This document shows, piece after piece, positions 7,991 through 15,452 of a stretch of DNA of 39,675 nucleotides; within the stretch, counting starts at the first letter, position 1, and each line of letters begins with the position of its first letter. The position numbers were made by a program, and so were the translations under genes. The notes under the pieces were generated by a model. That model did not search any database. It worked only from the letters and a program-made list of their open reading frames with translations, and was not told the origin of the DNA. Origin of the DNA: an uncultured bacterium (GTDB lineage: Bacteria; Patescibacteriota; Patescibacteriia; UBA1558; GWA2-36-10); NCBI GenBank assembly GCA_937870675.1, contig CALMZN010000020.1, forward strand, positions 1 through 39,675. The letters are read 5' to 3'.

Positions 7991-8854
7991 CTATTCCAAA
8001 TTTAACTTTTGCCAAGCCATGTTAAAAATATCCTTGGCATTATCATAACCCAAAACATCCAAAACCTCGTGCTTGGGGTACCATTTTACATCTAGCAATT
8101 CAGAAACTTTTGGCACTATGATTTCTTTGTCTTTGGTTTCAACCAAAAAATATTTTATTAACTTGCGGTAGGGCTTCACTTCTGGCTTGTGTACTTTGAC
8201 TTGGGTCTCACCCAAATAATCTTTGACTATTAGATTTTTCAAGCCGGTTTCTTCTGACAATTCGCGAGCTACGGCTTGTTCCAAACTTTCGCCTTCTTTG
8301 ATGCCACCTTTTGGAAAAGTCCATTTGTTATAGGCATCAAGCAACAACACGAAATAATAACCATCTTCTTCTTGGCGATAAATCACTCCGCCGGCTGACA
8401 CCTCTTTGATACCCTGACTGACTAAGGTCTGTTTTTCACCCTTACTAATCATCTCTTTGTAGATGCTACCCAGAACGCCATTAACAAACTTGCCACTAGC
8501 ATCACCGCCAAAAGCTTTGGCTAGCTCTATGGCTTCATTGATGGCTACTTTTGGTGGTATGTCATGATCCAGCTTCAGCTCACAAATACCAATGCGCAAA
8601 ACATTGCGGTCAATCAAAGTAATTTGGTCTATCGGCCACTCTGGAGCAAATTTGCCAATCAACTTATCAATGGACTTCTGATTAGCCACTACTTTTTCGA
8701 TCAAATTCAAAGCAAAGCCCTGATCATCAAATTCCGGAGCAAATTCTTTTTGATTAAATTTCAAAATGTCACCAATATTTCCTTGGTGATTATTAAAGTC
8801 CCACTCAAAGAGTGCTTGTAAAACAATAGTTCGAGCTAAATGACGATTAGCCAT
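7991..8854 (-). CDS. NusB-Nudix hydrolase fusion protein
   Basis: Residues ~1-137 NusB-like (RTIVLQALFEWDF..., DRNVLRIGICELK, INEAIELAKAFGGDASGKFVNGVLGSI); residues ~150-287 Nudix with box GGIKEGESLEQAVARELSEETGL. Confidence 0.9.
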   Translation of the reverse strand: MANRHLARTIVLQALFEWDFNNHQGNIGDILKFNQKEFAPEFDDQGFALNLIEKVVANQKSIDKLIGKFAPEWPIDQITLIDRNVLRIGICELKLDHDIPPKVAINEAIELAKAFGGDASGKFVNGVLGSIYKEMISKGEKQTLVSQGIKEVSAGGVIYRQEEDGYYFVLLLDAYNKWTFPKGGIKEGESLEQAVARELSEETGLKNLIVKDYLGETQVKVHKPEVKPYRKLIKYFLVETKDKEIIVPKVSELLDVKWYPKHEVLDVLGYDNAKDIFNMAWQKLNLE

Positions 8855-8857
8855 TGC

Positions 8858-9052
8858 TTATTTTTTGTTTACTTGGCTTTTGGTGGCTACTTTTTTTTCA
8901 CCCTTATAGTAACCACATTTATTGCAAGCGCGGTGTGGCAATAATATTGCCCCGCAATTTTTACACTTGGTGGTGCTAGCTTTTTTCAAAGCAAAATGCG
9001 ACGCTCTGCGACGCGCTGAACTTTTTGTAAGTTTCTTTGTAGGTAAACCCAT
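8858..9052 (-). CDS. rpmF: 50S ribosomal protein L32
   Basis: MGLPTKKLTKSSARRRASHFALKK...CKNCGAILLPHRACNKCGYYKG. Confidence 0.93.
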   Translation of the reverse strand: MGLPTKKLTKSSARRRASHFALKKASTTKCKNCGAILLPHRACNKCGYYKGEKKVATKSQVNKK

Positions 9053-9257
9053 AATTTTATTAGTTTCGTGATTTTAGCTAAATTTCTTATTTTGGTCAAG
9101 GAACAAGACACCGAAGCACCATACCGCACCCTGACTGACTTATGACTAGACGCGCTTTCACTACCTCGTCTCGCTCCGCGTAGTTTTTTTAAAAAAACGA
9201 AGTGGGGTCAAGGAAGACTGGAGAAATGCCTGTCAATTATACCAAAGTTTAAAGACC

Positions 9258-9286
9258 TTGACAAACATAAAAAAACATGATATTAT
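9258..9286 (+). promoter_or_regulatory. Sigma70-type promoter
   Basis: TTGACA-N17-TATTAT. Confidence 0.7.
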
Positions 9287-9292
9287 GACTCA

Positions 9293-9508
9293 TCTATTTA
9301 AAAAATTAGAAAAGCACCTTAATTATAGCGCTTTTAATATTTTTTCAGGCAACTGTGTCCACGACAAGCATGGGAATCATTTTTTTCGTCTAATTTGGCT
9401 ACGGCTGAATTATTTCAAAAAATGGTTTTCTTGGACACAGCTGCTTGGGAAAATAATCTATCGTGGTTACATAAAAAAACATAACCCTCTGGTTGTGTTT
9501 TTTTATTG
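9293..9508 (+). ncRNA. Candidate orphan ncRNA 3 (unknown family)
   Basis: Promoter to T7 terminator (ACATAACC CTCT GGTTGTGT-T7); internal CTGTGTCC/GGACACAG and AAAAGC/GCTTTT helices; the ATG of the overlapping ORF lies within the -10 element. Confidence 0.5.
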
Positions 9509-11380
9509 ACTTGGCGTTGTGCTGGGAGTAGTAGTGGCTGTGCCCCCACCAGTTTCGGAGGCAATTTCTTCTTGAGTAGCACCCACCAGACAAACCGCCT
9601 GCCATGGCACATAGTGACTAGAAAAAGTAACTTTAACTGGTTCTGGTTTGTTTAAATATTGAACAATATAATCAAATTTAGCATCAGCTCCAGCATGAGC
9701 ACTCTCCGTGCATTTGGTTTGGCCCACTGGTAAATCAACGGTTTTTACAATTTTTTTAGGCGCTGGAGAAACTACATTATAAATTATCGGCTTGGTGGTA
9801 GTGGCCACTCGACCATCTGATGTGCCCCAAAAATCAAAATATAGTTTTGCGCCTTCAATACGCGATTGTATCAAAATATAATTACCCGTATCATTCAAAA
9901 ATTTTAAATCTGGCTTGGGGTCATAAATCGTGGCGTCCATGCCAGCTGGTTCATAGTAGACGACTCGATAAGAATGACTGCTTCTTTCTTTTATTGGTAG
10001 ACCAGTGTTCAAAGCCGCGCGAAATACTGTTGTCCCGATTTGACACAAACCGCCACCATACTCTGGTATTGTTTTGTTGCCCTTGATCACCAGCTCCTGC
10101 TTGTAACCATGCTCACCATCAATCTCACCTAAAGCCGTAATCAGGGAAAATTCTTCCCCAACATTGATAAGCAAACCATTGAGTGTATCAGCTCCAACCC
10201 CTATGTTGTGTATGCGATTGGGTGGACTACCCTTGAAGTCCGATTCACCCGTGCCCAAAAGCGTGCTAATGCCTAAATCATTGACCTCACTATTCGTTAC
10301 TTTTGGCTTAACTACCTCAACAACAATATCAAAACTATTATTATTGGAACCCAATATCTTTTCGGCATTGGTTATGGTCTCAACCCAATCAATCATTTTG
10401 CCTTCTTGGCTAGCCATAAATTCTGAAACCTTGCCATTGTTTAGCTTGAACTTGGCATCCTGAACCAAAACTTCAATATCGGCACTCAAACCCTTGTCAT
10501 CAAAATATTTTTTTGCTGACTCAACATCAAAACCTAAGTACGGTTTATTTTTATTAAATTTAATTTGTAGCCACTGCCGCCAATCAGTATTAGCAATAGT
10601 TGTTGCCTGCTCGTTATAATTGGCAAGCAAATCTCCTTGCTGAATAGTGTCGATAATTTGACCACGAAACTTATCTATTACCGCGCTGGTGACTGCGGGC
10701 TTATCCTCAACCACTGCTAAATTAATTTCTCGCGCCTGCAATTTTCTTATTTGCTCTTCGGTGTCTACTATGGCTTGCTCATAAGTAAATGTCTGGCCAA
10801 TAACCTCTGGATTTATCTTCAAGCCACCGGCTGACCCAAATTCAAAACTAGCTTCTTTTTTGCTGGGCAACAAACCCTTGAAATCTTCCTCCAAAATACT
10901 GCGGTGACGCTCCTTGTCCCAAGTATAATCAAACGACCAAGTTTTGCCTCCCAGCATTATGCTAATTTTATTCAATAAATTAACGGGTCGTTCATCTTTT
11001 TGAAATTTTAAAATTTTATCCAAACTTTTTTCCATCTGCCACATGACCAAAGGAAAAGAACTGTCAGCCGAACCAGAGCTAATAATGGGATAAATAGTGG
11101 ACTTTTTCCCCTGCCCCACATAGATAAAACCATTGTGGCTAAAAATGTCCAAATGCTCTTGAACTTTCTTTTTGGCCTGCTCATAGGTCAGTCCACCAAT
11201 ATCAACACTGCCGAGTTTTGTCCCTGGCAAAAAAACATTAGCGTACTTGTAGTTGACAGTGGCGTTAGCCACAAAAACAGCTACCAACAAAAAACAAAAA
11301 ACTACCGCCACGATAATAATTATTTTTAACGGCCCATGATTATGTTTTTCTTCTCCAGAAATTTTATCCTTCAAGATCAT
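9503..11380 (-). CDS. VanW-family protein, membrane-anchored, with putative peptidoglycan-binding repeats
   Basis: N-terminal TM; VanW core NVGEEFSLITALGEIDGEHGYKQELVIKGNKTIPEYGGGLCQIGTTVFRAALNTGLPI. Confidence 0.9.
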   Translation of the reverse strand: MILKDKISGEEKHNHGPLKIIIIVAVVFCFLLVAVFVANATVNYKYANVFLPGTKLGSVDIGGLTYEQAKKKVQEHLDIFSHNGFIYVGQGKKSTIYPIISSGSADSSFPLVMWQMEKSLDKILKFQKDERPVNLLNKISIMLGGKTWSFDYTWDKERHRSILEEDFKGLLPSKKEASFEFGSAGGLKINPEVIGQTFTYEQAIVDTEEQIRKLQAREINLAVVEDKPAVTSAVIDKFRGQIIDTIQQGDLLANYNEQATTIANTDWRQWLQIKFNKNKPYLGFDVESAKKYFDDKGLSADIEVLVQDAKFKLNNGKVSEFMASQEGKMIDWVETITNAEKILGSNNNSFDIVVEVVKPKVTNSEVNDLGISTLLGTGESDFKGSPPNRIHNIGVGADTLNGLLINVGEEFSLITALGEIDGEHGYKQELVIKGNKTIPEYGGGLCQIGTTVFRAALNTGLPIKERSSHSYRVVYYEPAGMDATIYDPKPDLKFLNDTGNYILIQSRIEGAKLYFDFWGTSDGRVATTTKPIIYNVVSPAPKKIVKTVDLPVGQTKCTESAHAGADAKFDYIVQYLNKPEPVKVTFSSHYVPWQAVCLVGATQEEIASETGGGTATTTPSTTPSQ

Positions 11381-11591
11381 TGTTTATCAAATCATTTAAA
11401 ATTCTTCTTTGATTCTCGGCTGTCATTTTGATAGCGCTTGAATCCAAAGAAATATAGTAATTTATACTTTGATCAAATTTTTCACCCAATAAAGAACTAG
11501 CCATAATGACTTCCGCGCCTGTCTCGGTTTGAAAAATTAATTTATCTCCCTCTTGTCCAATATATTTTAGTAATAAATTTTTTAACAACAT
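11364..11591 (-). CDS. Small hypothetical protein
   Basis: MLLKNLLLKYIGQEGDKLIFQTETGAEVIMASSLLG...; between hsp20 and vanW on the same strand; internal ATG preferred over the ORF-track start. Confidence 0.55.
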   Translation of the reverse strand: MLLKNLLLKYIGQEGDKLIFQTETGAEVIMASSLLGEKFDQSINYYISLDSSAIKMTAENQRRILNDLINNDLEG

Positions 11592-11592
11592 G

Positions 11593-12012
11593 CTAATTGT
11601 CGTCTTCCACAGAAATTTTCTTGCCGTCAATGTGATGAACCTTTGGTAAAACAATTGTCAATATTCCATTTTTTATGGTGGCCTTTATTTTGTCGGCTTG
11701 CACTTCTAGCGGTAAAATAATTGAACGAGAAAAGCTCCCCCAATAACATTCTTTGTAGAAATAGTCATCTTCGCTAATAGTTTGGTCTTGCTGGCGTTCA
11801 CCGCGGATAGTCAGCATGTCATTGTGAAAACTGATATCAATGTTGTCTGGATCCACTCCGGCTATGGTTGACTTGATAACAATATTATTTTTATCCTGAT
11901 AAACATCTATAGAAAGCTGACCCTCTTCATCAAAGGTTTCTTCTTTGTGCTCGATTGGCAATGTCTCGGACTCTTTGGCTGGCTGATTTTTTTTATTTTT
12001 CTTTTTAAACAT
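11593..12012 (-). CDS. Hsp20/alpha-crystallin small heat-shock protein
   Basis: LSIDVYQDKNNIVIKSTIAGVDPDNIDISFHNDMLTIRGER...GSFSRSIILPLEVQADKIKATIKNGILTIVLPK. Confidence 0.93.
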   Translation of the reverse strand: MFKKKNKKNQPAKESETLPIEHKEETFDEEGQLSIDVYQDKNNIVIKSTIAGVDPDNIDISFHNDMLTIRGERQQDQTISEDDYFYKECYWGSFSRSIILPLEVQADKIKATIKNGILTIVLPKVHHIDGKKISVEDDN

Positions 12013-12126
12013 AGTTGTTGTTTATGCTTGTATTATAAAATCTTTCGGCTGACTTGTAAAGTAAAATTTGCCTTATCAGAACGATTGTGCTAAAAGAAAA
12101 GTGTAGGCACCAACCAAGGAGGAACT

Positions 12127-12387
12127 ATGGCCAACGTCATCAACGTCGTCCAAGCTCCGCGGATCTCTCGGCGCCCCTTCTGGTACACTCTAACGGTTTT
12201 TGCCTTAATAGCCCTACTGATCCTGACGATTGGCCCACTGTTCCTACCATCCATCGTCATCATACTGTCCATAGCCTTCACGCTTGGACTCGCCCTGCTC
12301 TTTGTCTTGAGTTACTGGGCGATCGACTTCGTTTGTCGAAAAATCTTTGACTGCCGTCAATTTCGGCGACAGAAAAAAGGGGGCTAG
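12127..12387 (+). CDS. Small membrane protein, hypothetical
   Basis: AGGAGGAACT Shine-Dalgarno before ATG; two hydrophobic helices; own terminator downstream. Confidence 0.65.
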   Translation: MANVINVVQAPRISRRPFWYTLTVFALIALLILTIGPLFLPSIVIILSIAFTLGLALLFVLSYWAIDFVCRKIFDCRQFRRQKKGG

Positions 12388-12420
12388 CAAAAGGGGATCA
12401 TGACCGAAAAGCGGGGAACG

Positions 12421-12465
12421 AATCCTGCATCAGTGGTCAACAAGTGGCGCTGGTGCAGGATTTTT
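12421..12465 (+). terminator. Rho-independent terminator
   Basis: AATCCTGCA...TGCAGGATT followed by TTT. Confidence 0.7.
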
Positions 12466-12539
12466 ATTTCTAACAAAATTAAGAGCCCCCGTTCTGTGAA
12501 AGAAGCGGGAGCTCATATTTGACAAGCTCCTAGCCAGAA

Positions 12540-12968
12540 TCAATCTGCTTGCAAGTTGTAAATGAAGCTCTGCCTACGCAAATGATCAAGGATTGACTTG
12601 GTGACTGTTTGAGTATCGCTGTTAGCCGTCAGACCAATACCTGTCCAGTACACGTAGTCAATCTGCAGAAGCTGAATGTCCCAATTCAACTTCTGTTCGC
12701 GCTGGTAGCTGATCAGCTCTTGACGCTGTGCGGGATCCAGCGGGTAGCTGAACACCAGATAGACCTGATCCGGCGCCTCATACAAGACAAGGTAGACAAA
12801 GTCAATTTGGTACGGGCTGATGACACCCCTGCCTTGGGCCAAGCATTGAATATTATTGTGGCTCGGCTGTGTAGGCCAGATCAAAGGCATCACTGATGGT
12901 TCATTGTTACCTAGGACTGGCATGGCCAAACACAAAAAACAAGTGGCCAATAAAACAAAACGGTACAT
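12540..12968 (-). CDS. Secreted hypothetical protein
   Basis: AAGGAGGGG Shine-Dalgarno; signal peptide MYRFVLLATCFLCLAMPVLGNN. Confidence 0.7.
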   Translation of the reverse strand: MYRFVLLATCFLCLAMPVLGNNEPSVMPLIWPTQPSHNNIQCLAQGRGVISPYQIDFVYLVLYEAPDQVYLVFSYPLDPAQRQELISYQREQKLNWDIQLLQIDYVYWTGIGLTANSDTQTVTKSILDHLRRQSFIYNLQAD

Positions 12969-13298
12969 AATGCCCCTCCTTGAGCGCTAGAAGTAATGAA
13001 TGAACCAGGACAATTGAGTAGTATATAGTAAATAAATAATTTGTAAAGAAATACAAAAAAACATCCTGTTTTGGGTGTTTTTTATTACAAAGTTAATTTT
13101 ATTGTCCCTCATCCTCTCGTCCGTACTCCCAAACTGATGCCCTTCGGCGCGCTACGCTTGCTCCCATTCAGGGCCTGAGGCCCCTCAGGGCCGAATGGCA
13201 GGGCACTCACCTCGTCTTGAGGACTTGATGGTTGAGGTTCTGAACAAAGTGAAGAACCGAAACCACGAGCGAGGAGGAGTAAAACGCGACGAGTCGAG

Positions 13299-13375
13299 TG
13301 GTGGTCGCAGGAGGACTCGAACCTCCGACCTCTACAATGTCAATGTAGCGCTCTAACCAGCTGAGCTATGCGACC
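13299..13375 (-). tRNA. tRNA-Val (GAC), CCA present in the DNA
   Basis: GGTCGCATAGCTCAGCTGGTTAGAGCGCTACATTGACATTGTAGAGGTCGGAGGTTCGAGTCCTCCTGCGACCACCA; loop TTGACAT. Confidence 0.94.
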
Positions 13376-13879
13376 CTATCTAATATATAAATACATGGCT
13401 GGCCGACCAACTGGTTTATCAACTGTTGTTGCTTGCCAACCCTCTATTGGCCAGACATAGGCAATCACTCGCGCGCCCGGTTTCAATTCTTTGGCCAATT
13501 TATTTTTTAACTGCTCATAAATGCGCGGAATCAAAAAGAAATATACTACATCTGCCTCTTTTAAGTCAACCAACCAAAAATCACGAAATTTTATTTTGGC
13601 CTTACTACCTGAAAATATTTTTCTGCTATACGCGCCGACAAATGGCAAAATGGATACCTCCAAACCAATTGCCTTGGCGCCAAGTTTTGCAGCCGCCATT
13701 ACTAATCGCCCATCGCCACAACCCAAATCATACACTACCTGTCCGGGCTTGATTTCTGCTAAACGTAAAAACCTTTCCACATCTTTTTGCCAAGTCGGCA
13801 CCCAACCAATGCCTCGCACTAGAGAATAAATAGTAGTGACAGCAATGGCTATAACTAATATTAACAAAAAATAATACAT
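13376..13879 (-). CDS. Membrane-anchored class I SAM-dependent methyltransferase
   Basis: N-terminal TM; VVYDLGCGDGRLVMAAAKLGAKAIGLEV motif I. Confidence 0.85.
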   Translation of the reverse strand: MYYFLLILVIAIAVTTIYSLVRGIGWVPTWQKDVERFLRLAEIKPGQVVYDLGCGDGRLVMAAAKLGAKAIGLEVSILPFVGAYSRKIFSGSKAKIKFRDFWLVDLKEADVVYFFLIPRIYEQLKNKLAKELKPGARVIAYVWPIEGWQATTVDKPVGRPAMYLYIR

Positions 13880-13888
13880 AAATTATTT

Positions 13889-13975
13889 TGGTGCCGGGGA
13901 GAGGACTCGAACCTCCATATCCTTTCAGATACCAGCTCCTAAGGCTGGCGTGTCTACCAATTTCACCACCCCGGC
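13889..13975 (-). tRNA. tRNA-Leu (TAG), CCA present in the DNA
   Basis: GCCGGGGTGGTGAAATTGGTAGACACGCCAGCCTTAGGAGCTGG...GGTTCGAGTCCTCTCCCCGGCACCA; long variable arm. Confidence 0.94.
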
Positions 13976-14040
13976 GTAAAACTATAAATTAAAACTTTTT
14001 AACCAAATGATTAGTTTGCCCACATACTACTACCAATTTC

Positions 14041-14081
14041 CCGCCTGCCACGGCTTCGCCGTAGGCGATGGCGGGCAGGCA
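14041..14081. repeat. Intergenic palindromic GC-rich hairpin
   Basis: GCCTGCC ACGGCTTCGCCGT ... GGCAGGC nested inverted repeats. Confidence 0.6.
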
Positions 14082-14192
14082 CCACCCCAGCTTATAATGA
14101 CGCTGTTATTTATACTAAAAAATAAGAAAAAAGTCAAAATAATCAAGCCCACACAAAAAAACAAGAGGGGCGCTGGATATGACCAACGCCCC

Positions 14193-14621
14193 CTAGAAAC
14201 TAATCTTATAACAGACCGTCTCTTGACGACCGTAAACCACTAAGTAGTCACGGTTGTATTCGCTAACAATGGCGATTGTGCCCTTGCCCGCCTTTTTGTA
14301 GATACGGTCAAAAAAGTGTGGCTCAGTCCTGTGACCAGTAAAGGCGTTGGGCAAACAGTTGCTGTCAGGCAGTGTGCTAGCAAAACTTTGGCCATCAGGA
14401 AAACGATCAAGTAGAGACCATGGCATCCGGCCGGTAGCAGAGCGGAAAATCTTGATGGTTGGCTCAAGAAGCTGTGCCTGTGCCTCGGCTTTTTCTTGTC
14501 GCTGACCATCTTGATATGCCTTTTGGAAAGCACTGACAATCCACACGACCAAAGCAATTAACACGATAAAGACCACGATAAGCACCGCCACCCTTACTGC
14601 ACCTTTTTGAATTCTGTGCAT
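14193..14621 (-). CDS. Membrane-anchored hypothetical protein
   Basis: GGAGGTGA Shine-Dalgarno; N-terminal TM VRVAVLIVVFIVLIALVVWIVSAF. Confidence 0.65.
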   Translation of the reverse strand: MHRIQKGAVRVAVLIVVFIVLIALVVWIVSAFQKAYQDGQRQEKAEAQAQLLEPTIKIFRSATGRMPWSLLDRFPDGQSFASTLPDSNCLPNAFTGHRTEPHFFDRIYKKAGKGTIAIVSEYNRDYLVVYGRQETVCYKISF

Positions 14622-14804
14622 GATGAAATCACCTCCTTCAAGGTGAAATGAAAAGTACTTTGCCCCACCCTGAAATTATCATTTTACTAATACGCTGTCA
14701 AACCATGCTTGGCATAATATTGACAAAACAATACATATATGACAATATGCCCAGTTCTTCGCTGTCCTTCGCATCCCAAAAAAACCCGAAATAATCGGGG
14801 GGGG

Positions 14805-15389
14805 GTGAAAATCGTGTCTTTCTGGCAATGGTTGGAAAAACGGCTGGTCACGGCTGATGACCCTCTTCCTCGTGGCTCGGCAGTCATCATTGGTGTCGGC
14901 ATCGATGTCTCGGTTGCTGGCAACTCGGCCAGTCCCTATTCCAAGGCCGTGGCCCGCAAGTGTGGCAATCTCTTCGAGGCCAAGTCTGGCCATCGCATCA
15001 TCTTCACTGGTGGCTACTTCAAGCCCGGTGTAACTGGTGTGACCGAAGCTCGTGGTATGGCCCACTACCTCTCAATCACTTCAGAAATGCCACGAGACAA
15101 GGTGTCTCTTGAAATCATGGCCAGACGCACCTACCTCAATGCCGATTACACCTTGCCTCTACTTGAGCCTTGGGAAAACCGCGTGATCATTGTGGCTCAG
15201 CAGTGGCATGCTCGCCGAGTCCGCGCCACCTTCAGGAAACGCTGGTCTGGCTCCGGCATCGACATCCGAGTCGTCAAGGCCTGGTCCGACTACGGTGGGG
15301 GAAGCCAGAGGCGACTCGATCACTTCTGTTCATTCTTCCTCTGGGACACACTCGCTTTTTTCATCAGCAGGCTGAAGGGCTACTGCTGA
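14805..15389 (+). CDS. DUF218/YdcF-like family protein (putative), GTG start
   Basis: SAVIIGVGIDVS...SPYSKAVARK...IIFTGGYFKPGVTGVTEARGMAHYL...VSLEIMARRTYLNADYTLPLL; resembles the YdcF layout; start placed after a G9 tract. Confidence 0.65.
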   Translation: MKIVSFWQWLEKRLVTADDPLPRGSAVIIGVGIDVSVAGNSASPYSKAVARKCGNLFEAKSGHRIIFTGGYFKPGVTGVTEARGMAHYLSITSEMPRDKVSLEIMARRTYLNADYTLPLLEPWENRVIIVAQQWHARRVRATFRKRWSGSGIDIRVVKAWSDYGGGSQRRLDHFCSFFLWDTLAFFISRLKGYC

Positions 15390-15452
15390 CTCCTTGGGCT
15401 CCTTGTCCGCGCTACACACGCCGGATAAGGAGCTCATTTATTTTTAAAAAAA

